Shown piece by piece: positions 8,613 through 17,492 of a stretch of DNA of 64,000 bases (its first letter is position 1; each line of letters opens with the position of its first letter). Under the pieces are notes generated by a model that worked only from the letters and a program-made list of their open reading frames with translations, did no database searches and had not been told where the DNA came from. Source of the stretch: Pseudomonas kilonensis (GTDB lineage Bacteria; Pseudomonadota; Gammaproteobacteria; Pseudomonadales; Pseudomonadaceae); assembly GCF_001269885.1 (NCBI RefSeq), contig NZ_LHVH01000034.1:222707-286706 (forward strand), written 5' to 3'. Both the position numbers and the translations under genes were made by a program.

Positions 8613-9958
8613 TTCAGGGCCTCGGCGAGTTTGCCGTGCAGGCCGCCGAAGCCGCCGTTGCTCATGATCACCACGTGGGTGCCGGGCTGGGCCTGGCTCT
8701 TCACGCGCTCGATGATGCCTTCCAGGGAATCGCTGACAATCGATGGCACCGTGCACAGCGCCGCAGTGGCGCCGAGGTCCCAGCCGAGGTTGGCCGGTGC
8801 GTACCAGATCACCTGGTCGGCATCGACCACGCTTTCCGGCAGGCCATCACGGTGCGCCCCGAGCTTCATGGAATTGGAACGCGGCTCGATGATCGCGATC
8901 AGCGGCGCATCGCCGATGCGCTTGCGCAAACCGTCGAGGGTAGTGGCGATGGCGGTCGGGTGGTGGGCGAAGTCGTCATAGATGGTGATGCCGCGCACTT
9001 CGGCGACCTTCTCCATCCGCCGCTTCACGCTCTTGAACGCGCTCAACGCGGCAATACCCATGGACGGCACCACGCCGACATGCCGGGCCGCCGCCAAAGT
9101 TGCCAGGGCGTTGGCGACGTTGTGCTGGCCGGTCATGTCCCACTCGACCACGCCTTGGGACTGGCCTTCGAACATGACTTCGAACTGCGAACCGTCATCC
9201 TTGAGCAACTTCACCTGCCACTGCCCACCCGCACCGGTGGTTTGCACCGGGGTCCAGCAACCCATCTCGATCACACGTTGCAAGGCCGGCTCGGTGGTCG
9301 GGTGAATCACCAGGCCCTCGCTGGGGATGATGCGCACCAAATGGTGGAACTGCCGCTCGATGGCCGGCAGATCGGGGAAAATGTCCGCATGATCGAACTC
9401 AAGGTTGTTGAGAATCGCGGTGCGGGGACGATAGTGGACGAATTTCGAGCGCTTGTCGAAAAACGCGCTGTCGTATTCGTCGGCCTCGATCACGAAGAAC
9501 GGCGTGCCACCCAGGCGCGCCGACACCGAGAAATTCTGCGGCACGCCACCGATCAGGAAACCCGGGCTCATGCCGGCGTGCTCCAGCACCCAGGCGAGCA
9601 TGCTGCTGGTGGTGGTCTTGCCGTGGGTGCCGGCCACGGCCAGGACCCAACGGCCCTGCAGCACGTGATCGGCCAGCCACTGCGGCCCGGACACGTACGG
9701 CAGGCCCTTATTGAGCACGTACTCCACCGCCGGGTTGCCACGGGACATGGCGTTGCCGATGACCACCAGGTCCGGCGCCGGGTCCAGTTGCGCCGGGTCA
9801 TAACCTTGGGTCAGTTCGATGCCCTGAGCTTCCAGCTGAGTGCTCATCGGCGGGTAGACGTTGGCGTCGGAGCCGGTCACGTGATGACCCAGCTCCTTGG
9901 CCAGGACCGCCATCGAACCCATGAAAGTGCCGCAAATACCGAGAATATGGATGTGCAT
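8609..9958 (-). CDS. mpl: UDP-N-acetylmuramate:L-Ala-gamma-D-Glu-meso-DAP ligase
   Basis: Mpl recycles the murein tripeptide by attaching it to UDP-MurNAc. The 449-residue product starts MHIHILGICGTFMGSMAVLA (dinucleotide-type loop) and has the ATP-binding AGTHGKTTTSSML typical of Mur ligases, then the EADEYDSAFFDKRSKF block, the central DDFAHHPTAI motif and the IIEPRSNSMK segment. The start at 9958 fits family starts; the 26 codons upstream lack a ribosome site. The order mpl-ubiX is the same as I recall in P. aeruginosa. Confidence 0.96.
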   Translation of the reverse strand: MHIHILGICGTFMGSMAVLAKELGHHVTGSDANVYPPMSTQLEAQGIELTQGYDPAQLDPAPDLVVIGNAMSRGNPAVEYVLNKGLPYVSGPQWLADHVLQGRWVLAVAGTHGKTTTSSMLAWVLEHAGMSPGFLIGGVPQNFSVSARLGGTPFFVIEADEYDSAFFDKRSKFVHYRPRTAILNNLEFDHADIFPDLPAIERQFHHLVRIIPSEGLVIHPTTEPALQRVIEMGCWTPVQTTGAGGQWQVKLLKDDGSQFEVMFEGQSQGVVEWDMTGQHNVANALATLAAARHVGVVPSMGIAALSAFKSVKRRMEKVAEVRGITIYDDFAHHPTAIATTLDGLRKRIGDAPLIAIIEPRSNSMKLGAHRDGLPESVVDADQVIWYAPANLGWDLGATAALCTVPSIVSDSLEGIIERVKSQAQPGTHVVIMSNGGFGGLHGKLAEALK

Positions 9959-10046
9959 AGTCGACCTCGTAAAACATGGCCGCAGGTTAGCGTAGGGAGG
10001 GGGAAATCGCACCTTGTGTTTGAGCCCCCGGTGCACAGACGGCCTT

Positions 10047-10321
10047 CTGTGGGAGCAAGGCTTGCCCGCGATAGCGGTGGATCAGCTTGCATTGATGTTG
10101 AAAGTGCCGCCGCCTTCGCGAGCAAGCCCGCTCCCACAGTTGACCGAGTTTCTTCAGAAGGAATGCGCTCAACTGTGGGAGCAAGGCTTGCCCGCGATAG
10201 AGGTGGATCAGCTGCATTGATGTTGAAAGTGCCGCCTTCGCGAGCAAGCCCGCTCCCACAGTTGACCGAGTTTCTTCAGGAGGAATGCGGTCAGAATGTG
10301 GGAGCGGGCTTGCTCGCGAAT
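10047..10321. repeat. Duplicated REP pair with linker, plus a third REP
   Basis: A REP pair with its trailing linker (GTTGACCGAGTTTCTTCAG) is present twice in tandem: 10047-10172 and 10173-10297, unit about 126 bases. A third REP half follows at 10298. The copies differ by a few bases and by a small loss in the loop. This block fills the 376-base gap between mpl and eatR; no promoter was recognised in it. Confidence 0.88.
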
Positions 10322-10334
10322 GGCCGCGCCGCGG

Positions 10335-12242
10335 TTATCGGGCAATCGCGTGTTTACGCAGCTTGCGGTAGAGGGTATTGCGGCTGATCCCCAGTTGTTC
10401 CGCCGTGTGGGTCATGTGCCAGCGCTGGCGCTCCAGCGCATCGAGCAACGCCAGCCGCTCGGCATCCGCCAGCGGCCGCTCCGCCACCGCTTCAACCAGC
10501 GCCATCGACGGACGCTGGCGGATCATGGCCGGCAAGTCCTCCAACCCGATCCGCCCGCCATCGCACAGCGCGGCAAGGGTTCGCAGCACATTGCGCAATT
10601 GCCGCACGTTGCCCGGCCAGTCGAACCCCAGCAACGCCTGGCGCGCCGGTTCGTCGATGAGCACCGTCTCGGCCCCGCTCTCTTCAGCCAGCAGAAAATC
10701 CAGCAACTGCGACTTATCGCTGCGTTCGCGCAACGCCGGTAGTGGGATTTCCAGGCCGTTGAGGCGGTAGTACAAATCCTCACGAAAACTGCCGTCCTGC
10801 ACCCGATCCAGCAACTGCCGGTGGGTGGCGCTGATGATGCGCACGTTCACCGCCTCGGGCTCGCCGCCGATGGGCACCACTTGGCGATCTTCCAGCACCC
10901 GCAGCAAACGGGTCTGCAAGGCCAAGGGCATGTCGCCGATTTCATCGAGGAACAGCGTGCCGCCGTCGGCCTGTTGCAGCTTGCCGCGCATGCCTTCCTT
11001 GCGCGCGCCGGTGAAGCTGCCGCCGCGATAACCGAACAGCTCGCTTTCGATCAGGCTTTCCGGGATGGCCGCGCAGTTGAGGGCGACGAAATGCTTGCCG
11101 GCGCGCTGGCTGGCGTGGTGCACGGCCTTGGCAAACGCCTCCTTGCCGGAGCCGGTTTCGCCCTGGATCAGCAGCGGCACATCGCGCTCGAACACCCGCA
11201 GCGCTTTGCGAAAATGCTCCTGCAACGCCGCATCCCCCAGGCAGATGCCTGGCAGGCGAGCGGGCTCGATGGCCTTGAGCAGCGGCGCAACCGGCACCGG
11301 CACACTGCGCGGCTGACCACGCAACACGGCGAACAAATGCCGGCCGTCACGGGTGCGCAGCGGCCAGCTCGCACTGGCACTTACACTCGCGCGGCCGAGC
11401 AATTCGTCCAACGAACAATCGAAAAAGTCCTCCACCCGCTGGCCCAGCAAGCGGCCGCGAATATGCCCCAAGAGGTTCAGCGCACTCTGGTTGACGGCGC
11501 TGATCCGCCCTTCGCCGTCGAACGCCATCAAGCCTTCGCTGAACAGCCCTACGGACTCGGCCTGCAAGTGGAAGCGCAGCAGCCATTGATTGTCGAAGCA
11601 ACGGAGGAAATAGCAGCTCTCGATCATCTTCGCCGAGAGATTGACCAGGGCCATGGTGTGGAACTGGCTCTGGCGCGACACGTCCGGCCGGGCCGAAGAC
11701 ACGTCGAGCACCGCCAGCAGTTCGCCCTGGGGGTCGAAGACCGGGCTGGCCGAGCAGGTCAGGCCGGTGTGGCGGCCGCGAAAATGTTCTTCCTGGTGGA
11801 TGGTCAGGGCCTGGCGCTCCACCAGGCAGGTGCCGATGCCGTTGGTGCCTTCGCAGGCTTCGCTCCAATCGGCGCCGAGCCAGAGGCCGGCCCGTTCGAA
11901 AATCTTCCGTTCGCTGGGGGCGGTGACGCAGTTGAGGATCACGCCCCGGGCGTCGGTCAGCAGCACCGCGTGGCCGGCGCCGGAGAGTTGCTGGTGCAGG
12001 CTGGTCATTTCATTGCCGGCGATGTGCAGCACCTGTTGCAAGCGCTCGCGGCTTTCCAGCACCCGGCCATGTTCGAGCACCGTCGGCGCCAGGTTCTGGG
12101 CCGGGTCGAGGTGATAGTCCTCGAGGCAGCGCAGCCAGGAACGGGCAATCGACGGATCGCTGCCAGGGCCCTGCAAATGGGCCTTGCCCTGGGTGACCGT
12201 CAGGACTTGCTGGGCATGGCGACTCAAGTGGTTGCTGTGCAT
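10335..12242 (-). CDS. eatR: Sigma-54-dependent activator of ethanolamine catabolism
   Basis: This 635-residue AcoR-type enhancer-binding protein has an N-terminal GAF region (about 60-200), a PAS-like segment (about 210-310), an AAA+ domain (GETGSGKEAF Walker A, GTLFLDEIGDM Walker B) and a C-terminal Fis-type helix-turn-helix. The sigma-54 contact loop reads GSFTGA instead of GAFTGA. It is divergent from exaC, which has a sigma-54 promoter. In P. aeruginosa the protein at this locus, EatR (PA4021), activates eat-eutBC with RpoN; assignment here rests on family and context. GGGGAG lies 13 bases before the ATG at 12242. Confidence 0.88.
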   Translation of the reverse strand: MHSNHLSRHAQQVLTVTQGKAHLQGPGSDPSIARSWLRCLEDYHLDPAQNLAPTVLEHGRVLESRERLQQVLHIAGNEMTSLHQQLSGAGHAVLLTDARGVILNCVTAPSERKIFERAGLWLGADWSEACEGTNGIGTCLVERQALTIHQEEHFRGRHTGLTCSASPVFDPQGELLAVLDVSSARPDVSRQSQFHTMALVNLSAKMIESCYFLRCFDNQWLLRFHLQAESVGLFSEGLMAFDGEGRISAVNQSALNLLGHIRGRLLGQRVEDFFDCSLDELLGRASVSASASWPLRTRDGRHLFAVLRGQPRSVPVPVAPLLKAIEPARLPGICLGDAALQEHFRKALRVFERDVPLLIQGETGSGKEAFAKAVHHASQRAGKHFVALNCAAIPESLIESELFGYRGGSFTGARKEGMRGKLQQADGGTLFLDEIGDMPLALQTRLLRVLEDRQVVPIGGEPEAVNVRIISATHRQLLDRVQDGSFREDLYYRLNGLEIPLPALRERSDKSQLLDFLLAEESGAETVLIDEPARQALLGFDWPGNVRQLRNVLRTLAALCDGGRIGLEDLPAMIRQRPSMALVEAVAERPLADAERLALLDALERQRWHMTHTAEQLGISRNTLYRKLRKHAIAR

Positions 12243-12525
12243 GTTCTTATTATTCTCCCCAAAGGTTGCGGCCTGCTGGAGCAACTGTCGAACCTTGCTC
12301 CCACAGACCTTACCCCCACAGACCTTTGTTCCCGCAGGAGCTGTGCTGAATGTCCAGCATCCTCCAGCCCAACCACCTTTGCAATGCTGGCGCGACCTGC
12401 CGGTCACAGACTGTCTCGTATCTGGCACAAACTGTCACACCCGCTGTATCGCAATCGTCACGCAGGGCATCCGTTTGTCCGACCAACTCCTCCTAAAGTC
12501 TTGATTTACGGGCCCTGCAAGGCAA

Positions 12526-12541
12526 TGGCCCGACCTTTGCT
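12526..12541 (+). promoter_or_regulatory. Sigma-54 promoter of exaC
   Basis: TGGCCCGACCTTTGCT has the -24 GG (12527-12528) and -12 GC (12539-12540) separated by exactly ten bases, as RpoN needs. Start of transcription would be near 12552, about 58 bases before the ATG. Upstream, the direct repeat ACTGTC at about 12409 and 12431 is a weak candidate for activator sites. The rest of the 367-base eatR-exaC gap shows only degenerate REP fragments. Confidence 0.8.
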
Positions 12542-12609
12542 CTAGGCTTAAGTACCAGCGCGTTTTTGCGCGGCTCCCCAATAAGCACAAAAGCCAAGGA
12601 GAACTCATC

Positions 12610-14130
12610 ATGCGTTACGCTCACCCCGGTACTGAAGGCGCTATCGTTTCGTTCAAGGCTAAATACGGTAACTACATCGGCGGCGAATTCGTCGCGCCTG
12701 TCAAAGGTCAGTACTTCACCAATACGTCCCCGGTCAATGGCCAGCCCATTGCCGAATTCCCGCGCTCCACGGCCGAAGACATCGAAAAAGCCCTGGACGC
12801 CGCCCACGCTGCTGCTGATGCCTGGGGTGCCACGTCGGCCCAGGCGCGTTCGCTGGTCCTGTTGAAAATCGCCGACCGCATCGAAGCCAACCTCGAAGTG
12901 CTGGCGATCACCGAATCCTGGGACAACGGCAAGGCCGTGCGTGAAACCCTCAACGCCGACATCCCCCTGGCCGCCGACCACTTCCGCTACTTCGCCGGTT
13001 GCCTGCGGGCCCAGGAAGGCAGCGCCGCCGAGATCGACGGCAACACCGTGGCCTACCACATCCATGAACCGCTGGGCGTGGTCGGGCAGATCATCCCGTG
13101 GAACTTCCCGCTGCTGATGGCCGCCTGGAAACTCGCCCCGGCCCTGGCCGCCGGTAACTGCGTGGTGCTCAAGCCGGCCGAGCAAACCCCACTGGGCATC
13201 TGCGTGCTCATGGAGCTGATCGGCGACCTGCTGCCGCCTGGCGTACTGAACGTGGTGCAAGGTTTCGGCAAAGAAGCCGGCGAAGCCCTCGCCACCAGCA
13301 AGCGCATCGCCAAGATCGCCTTCACCGGTTCCACCCCGGTGGGCTCGCACATCATGAAATGCGCCGCCGAGAACATCATCCCGTCTACCGTAGAACTGGG
13401 CGGCAAGTCGCCGAACATTTTCTTCGAAGACATTATGCAAGCCGAGCCGAGCTTCATTGAAAAAGCCGCCGAAGGCCTGGTGCTGGCGTTCTTCAACCAG
13501 GGCGAAGTCTGTACCTGCCCATCCCGCGCCCTGGTGCAGGAGTCGATCTACGACGAATTCATGCAAGTGGTGATGAAGAAAGTCCTGCAGATCAAGCGTG
13601 GCGACCCGCTGGACACCGAGACCATGGTCGGCGCCCAGGCGTCCGAGCAGCAATTCGACAAGATTCTTTCGTACCTGGAAATCGCCAAGGGCGAAGGCGC
13701 CGAGCTGCTGACCGGTGGCAAGGTGGAAAAACTCGAGGGCAACCTGGCGACCGGGTATTACATCCAGCCGACCCTGCTCAAGGGCACCAACAAAATGCGC
13801 GTGTTCCAGGAAGAAATCTTCGGCCCAGTGGTGAGCATCACCACCTTCAAGGACGAAGCCGAAGCCCTGGCGATCGCCAACGACACCGAGTTCGGCCTCG
13901 GCGCCGGCCTCTGGACCCGCGACATCAACCGCGCCTACCGCATGGGCCGGGCGATCAAGGCCGGTCGCGTCTGGACCAACTGCTACCACCTGTACCCGGC
14001 GCACGCCGCGTTCGGTGGCTACAAGAAGTCCGGCGTGGGTCGTGAGACGCACAAGATGATGCTCGACCATTACCAGCAGACCAAGAATTTGCTGGTGAGC
14101 TACGACATCAATCCGTTGGGGTTCTTCTAA
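12610..14130 (+). CDS. exaC: NAD-dependent aldehyde dehydrogenase (acetaldehyde)
   Basis: This 506-residue enzyme oxidises acetaldehyde, the product of ethanolamine ammonia-lyase, to acetate. It has the ALDH blocks IIPWNFPLLMAAWKLAPALA, FTGSTPVGSHI, the general base E262 in VELGGKSPN and the nucleophile C301 in NQGEVCTC. Length and sequence fit the ExaC/AcoD group that also serves ethanol oxidation. AAGGAGAA precedes the ATG. Its position between eatR and eat, with an RpoN promoter, places it in the ethanolamine regulon. Confidence 0.92.
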   Translation: MRYAHPGTEGAIVSFKAKYGNYIGGEFVAPVKGQYFTNTSPVNGQPIAEFPRSTAEDIEKALDAAHAAADAWGATSAQARSLVLLKIADRIEANLEVLAITESWDNGKAVRETLNADIPLAADHFRYFAGCLRAQEGSAAEIDGNTVAYHIHEPLGVVGQIIPWNFPLLMAAWKLAPALAAGNCVVLKPAEQTPLGICVLMELIGDLLPPGVLNVVQGFGKEAGEALATSKRIAKIAFTGSTPVGSHIMKCAAENIIPSTVELGGKSPNIFFEDIMQAEPSFIEKAAEGLVLAFFNQGEVCTCPSRALVQESIYDEFMQVVMKKVLQIKRGDPLDTETMVGAQASEQQFDKILSYLEIAKGEGAELLTGGKVEKLEGNLATGYYIQPTLLKGTNKMRVFQEEIFGPVVSITTFKDEAEALAIANDTEFGLGAGLWTRDINRAYRMGRAIKAGRVWTNCYHLYPAHAAFGGYKKSGVGRETHKMMLDHYQQTKNLLVSYDINPLGFF

Positions 14131-14153
14131 CCTGCGGGAAATTGCGCCCGGCT

Positions 14154-14262
14154 GATCGTTCCCACGCTCTGCGTGGGAATGCCTCTACGGACGCTCCGCG
14201 TTCGGCTCTTTGGGACGCGGAGCGTCCCTGGCTGTGTTCCCACGCAGAGCGTGGGAACAATC
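14154..14262. repeat. Palindrome of the GATCGTTCCCACGCTCTGCG family
   Basis: The ends GATCGTTCCCACGCTCTGCG and its reverse complement (ending GGAACAATC) are inverted, with an inner pair GGACGCTCCGCG/CGCGGAGCGTCC. The same family forms the array at 36910-37704 and flanks the second immunity gene near 44 kb. It lies between exaC and the eat promoter. Confidence 0.88.
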
Positions 14263-14294
14263 AACTCACACACAGAATCAATGCCCCACCGCTC

Positions 14295-14310
14295 TGGCAT
14301 GAGCCTTGCG
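14295..14310 (+). promoter_or_regulatory. Sigma-54 promoter of eat
   Basis: TGGCATGAGCCTTGCG is a strong match to the RpoN consensus: GG at 14296-14297 and GC at 14308-14309 with ten bases between. It lies 65 bases upstream of the permease ATG. With the exaC promoter it makes two separate RpoN-dependent units, both presumably driven by EatR. Confidence 0.82.
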
Positions 14311-14374
14311 TGCCCGCTCCACAGCAATCCCGAAAGTCCAGCAGATCAAACAATAAAAAAGACAGAGAGGACTT

Positions 14375-15745
14375 ATGACTTCTACCACTCAACTCAAACC
14401 CACACTCGGCACCCTGCATTTATGGGGCATCGCCGTCGGCCTGGTGATTTCCGGTGAATACTTCGGCTGGAGCTACGGCTGGGGCACCGCAGGGACCCTC
14501 GGGTTTCTCGTCACCGCCCTCATGGTGGCGTTGATGTACACCTGTTTCATCTTCAGTTTCACCGAACTGACCACCGCAATTCCTCACGCCGGCGGGCCTT
14601 TTGCCTACAGCCGACGGGCCTTTGGCGAGAAAGGCGGATTGATCGCCGGGATCGCCACCCTGATCGAATTCGTCTTTGCGCCCCCGGCCATCGCGATGGC
14701 GATTGGCGCCTACCTCAACGTGCAATTTCCCGAGCTGGACCCCAAGCTCGCGGCGGTCGGCGCGTACATCATATTTATGACCCTGAACATCCTCGGCGTC
14801 AGCATCGCCGCCGCGTTCGAGCTGGTGGTCACCGTGCTGGCGGTCGCCGAGTTGCTGGTGTTCATGGGCGTGGTCGCGCCGGGCTTCAGCTTCAGTAACT
14901 TCGTGCTCAACGGCTGGGCCGGCTCCAATGAGTTCAGCCTCGCCTCGATCCCGGGCATTTTCGCGGCGATCCCCTTCGCGATCTGGTTCTTCCTCGCCAT
15001 CGAAGGCGCGGCCATGGCCGCCGAAGAAGCCAAGGACCCGAAACGCACGATTCCCCGCGCTTACGTCAGCGGCATCCTGACCCTGGTGTTCCTGGCCATC
15101 GGCGTGATGATCATGGCCGGCGGCGTGGGTGACTGGCGCCAACTGTCGAACATCAACGACCCGCTGCCCCAGGCCATGAAGGCCGTGGTCGGCAACGATT
15201 CAACGTGGATGCACATGCTGGTGTGGATCGGCCTGTTCGGCCTGGTGGCGAGTTTCCACGGGATCATCCTCGGCTACTCGCGGCAGTTCTTCGCCCTGGC
15301 CCGTGCCGGTTACCTGCCCCGTGGCCTGGCGAAACTGTCGCGCTTCCAGACCCCGCACCGGGCGATCCTGGCCGGCGGCGTCATCGGCATCGCGGCGATC
15401 TACAGCGATGGCCTGGTCAACCTGCAAGGCATGAGCCTGACGGCGGCGATGATCACCATGTCGGTGTTCGGCGCCATCGTGATGTACATCATCAGCATGC
15501 TCAGCCTGTTCAGATTACGTAAGACCGAACCGAACCTGGAACGCACCTTCCGCGCCCCGGGCTACCCGATCGTGCCGGGCATTGCGCTGTTCCTGGCGGT
15601 GGTGTGCCTGGTGGCGATGGCGTGGTTCAACACCGTGATCGGGCTGGTGTTCCTCGGTTTCATGATTGTTGGCTACCTGTATTTCCAACTGACCGCCAAG
15701 CAACGCTCCGATGCACCGGCGGACGCTATGCTCACAGGTATCTGA
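14375..15745 (+). CDS. eat: Ethanolamine permease (APC superfamily)
   Basis: This 456-residue transporter has about twelve hydrophobic segments and the ethanolamine permease start LWGIAVGLVISGEYFGWSYG, followed by the APC consensus TAIPHAGGPFAYSRRAFG and the IEGAAMAAEEAKDPKRTIPRAY loop. It imports ethanolamine for the EutBC lyase encoded next. AGAGGACTT precedes the ATG. Transcription is expected from the RpoN promoter 65 bases upstream. Confidence 0.94.
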   Translation: MTSTTQLKPTLGTLHLWGIAVGLVISGEYFGWSYGWGTAGTLGFLVTALMVALMYTCFIFSFTELTTAIPHAGGPFAYSRRAFGEKGGLIAGIATLIEFVFAPPAIAMAIGAYLNVQFPELDPKLAAVGAYIIFMTLNILGVSIAAAFELVVTVLAVAELLVFMGVVAPGFSFSNFVLNGWAGSNEFSLASIPGIFAAIPFAIWFFLAIEGAAMAAEEAKDPKRTIPRAYVSGILTLVFLAIGVMIMAGGVGDWRQLSNINDPLPQAMKAVVGNDSTWMHMLVWIGLFGLVASFHGIILGYSRQFFALARAGYLPRGLAKLSRFQTPHRAILAGGVIGIAAIYSDGLVNLQGMSLTAAMITMSVFGAIVMYIISMLSLFRLRKTEPNLERTFRAPGYPIVPGIALFLAVVCLVAMAWFNTVIGLVFLGFMIVGYLYFQLTAKQRSDAPADAMLTGI

Positions 15746-15876
15746 AGTTGCACCGGCACCGGGCCGAGGGCCTGGTGCCTGCCATTTAAAAGTGCACGCA
15801 GTTCCCTTCCTGTGTGGGAAAACTCTTGGGAAGGGCTCTTGGGAAGGACTCTGTGGGAGGGGCTCTGTGGGAGGCT

Positions 15877-15968
15877 CTGTGGGAGCAAAGCTTGCTCGCG
15901 ATAGCGGTGTATCAGTGGAGAATACTTTTCTGACACTCCGCTATCGCGAGCAAGCTTTGCTCCCACAA
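15877..15968. repeat. REP palindrome pair
   Basis: An inverted REP pair of the GAGCAAAGCTTGCTCGCGATAGCGG type between eat and eutB. It is preceded (about 15830-15875) by several degenerate copies of CTGTGGGAGGG, the outer REP edge, as if the end of the unit had been amplified. Confidence 0.85.
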
Positions 15969-15969
15969 G

Positions 15970-16034
15970 GTTCTCCCACTGGGTTCTTCCACTGGGTTCT
16001 CCCACTGGGCTCTCTCACTGGGTTCTTCCACAGA
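15970..16034. repeat. Five tandem 13-base units
   Basis: Five direct copies of a 13-base unit (GTTCTCCCACTGG with small changes) follow the REP pair without a gap: 15970, 15983, 15996, 16009 and 16022. The unit contains CTCCCAC, the outer edge of the REP, so the array looks derived from it. It ends about 50 bases before the eutB start. Confidence 0.88.
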
Positions 16035-16086
16035 GTTGGATCTGCGGTGTATTTGAGTATTTAGAGAACCAGGAGGACACCGCCCC

Positions 16087-17481
16087 ATGGCCGCATTCGC
16101 CCATTCCGTCGGCGCCCAGACCTACCGCTTCGACAGCCTCAAAGACCTGATGGCCAAGGCCAGCCCGGCGCGTTCCGGGGATTTTTTGGCCGAGGTCGCG
16201 GCGCTCAACGATGGTGAGCGCGTGGCCGCGCAAATGGCGCTGGCCGACCTGCCCCTCAGCCATTTCCTGCAAGAAATGCTGATTCCTTACGAGGTCGACG
16301 AAGTCACCCGGCTGATCGTCGACACTCACGATAAACAAGCTTTCGCCACCGTCAGCCACCTCACCGTCGGCGGTTTTCGCGATTGGCTGCTCAGCGACGC
16401 CGCCGATGAACAGAGCCTGCGAGCGCTGGCCCCGGGACTGACACCGGAAATGGTCGCCGCCGTGTCGAAGATCATGCGCGTGCAAGACCTGGTGCTGGTG
16501 GCGCAGAAAATCCGCGTGGTGACCAAATTCCGCGGCACCCTCGGCCTGCGCGGGCGCCTGTCCACCCGCCTGCAACCCAATCACCCCACCGACGAACCGG
16601 CCGGCATCGCCGCGAGCATCCTCGACGGCCTGCTCTACGGCAACGGCGACGCCATGATCGGCATCAACCCGGCCACCGACAGCACCGCCTCGATCTGCGC
16701 GATGCTGGAAATGCTCGACGCCATCATCCAGCGCTACGACATCCCCACCCAAGGCTGCGTGCTGACCCACGTCACCACCTCCATCGAAGCAGCGAACCGC
16801 GGCGTGCCCCTGGACCTGGTGTTCCAGTCCATCGCCGGCACCGAAGCGGCCAACGCCAGTTTCGGCATCAGCCTGAGCGTCTTGAAAGAAGGCTACGACG
16901 CCGGGCTCAGCCTGAACCGCGGCACCTTGGGCAACAACCTGATGTATTTCGAAACCGGCCAGGGCAGCGCGCTGTCAGCCAACGCCCACCACGGTGTCGA
17001 TCAACAGACCTGCGAGACCCGGGCCTACGCCGTGGCGCGACATTTCAACCCGTTCCTGGTGAACACGGTTGTAGGATTCATCGGCCCGGAGTACCTGTAC
17101 AACGGCAAACAGATCATCCGCGCCGGCCTCGAAGACCACTTCTGCGGCAAGCTTCTGGGCGTGCCGATGGGCTGCGACATCTGCTACACCAACCACGCCG
17201 AAGCCGACCAGGACGACATGGACACCCTGCTGACCCTGCTGGGCGTGGCCGGGATCAACTTCATCATGGGCATCCCCGGCTCCGACGACATCATGCTCAA
17301 CTACCAGACCACCTCGTTCCACGACGCCCTCTACGCCCGCCAGACCCTGGGCCTGAAGCCGGCGCCGGAATTCGAAACATGGCTGGCGAACATGGGCATC
17401 TTCACCCAGGCCGATGGCCGGGTGCGGTTCGGCGACAACCTGCCTCCGGCGTTTCGTCACGCCCTCGCGCATTTGGGATAA
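16087..17481 (+). CDS. eutB: Ethanolamine ammonia-lyase large subunit
   Basis: This 464-residue TIM-barrel subunit, with EutC and adenosylcobalamin, splits ethanolamine into acetaldehyde and ammonia. Characteristic blocks are LTPEMVAAVSKIMRVQDLV, RLQPNHPTDEPAGIAASILD, ETGQGSALSANAHHG and YTNHAEADQDDMD. CAGGAGGACACC precedes the ATG at 16087. No cobalamin riboswitch was recognised in the 341-base leader, which is filled by a REP pair and a short tandem array. It is followed 11 bases later by eutC. Confidence 0.96.
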   Translation: MAAFAHSVGAQTYRFDSLKDLMAKASPARSGDFLAEVAALNDGERVAAQMALADLPLSHFLQEMLIPYEVDEVTRLIVDTHDKQAFATVSHLTVGGFRDWLLSDAADEQSLRALAPGLTPEMVAAVSKIMRVQDLVLVAQKIRVVTKFRGTLGLRGRLSTRLQPNHPTDEPAGIAASILDGLLYGNGDAMIGINPATDSTASICAMLEMLDAIIQRYDIPTQGCVLTHVTTSIEAANRGVPLDLVFQSIAGTEAANASFGISLSVLKEGYDAGLSLNRGTLGNNLMYFETGQGSALSANAHHGVDQQTCETRAYAVARHFNPFLVNTVVGFIGPEYLYNGKQIIRAGLEDHFCGKLLGVPMGCDICYTNHAEADQDDMDTLLTLLGVAGINFIMGIPGSDDIMLNYQTTSFHDALYARQTLGLKPAPEFETWLANMGIFTQADGRVRFGDNLPPAFRHALAHLG

Positions 17482-17492
17482 GTGAGCTGCCC

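Noticed and set aside
8636..10387. 583-codon plus-strand frame over mpl
   Set aside because: It is antisense to mpl and runs through REP sequence; amino-acid content is typical of antisense frames in high-GC DNA.
15746..16086. Cobalamin riboswitch before eutB
   Set aside because: The leader consists of REP and short tandem units; no B12-box-like sequence was seen.
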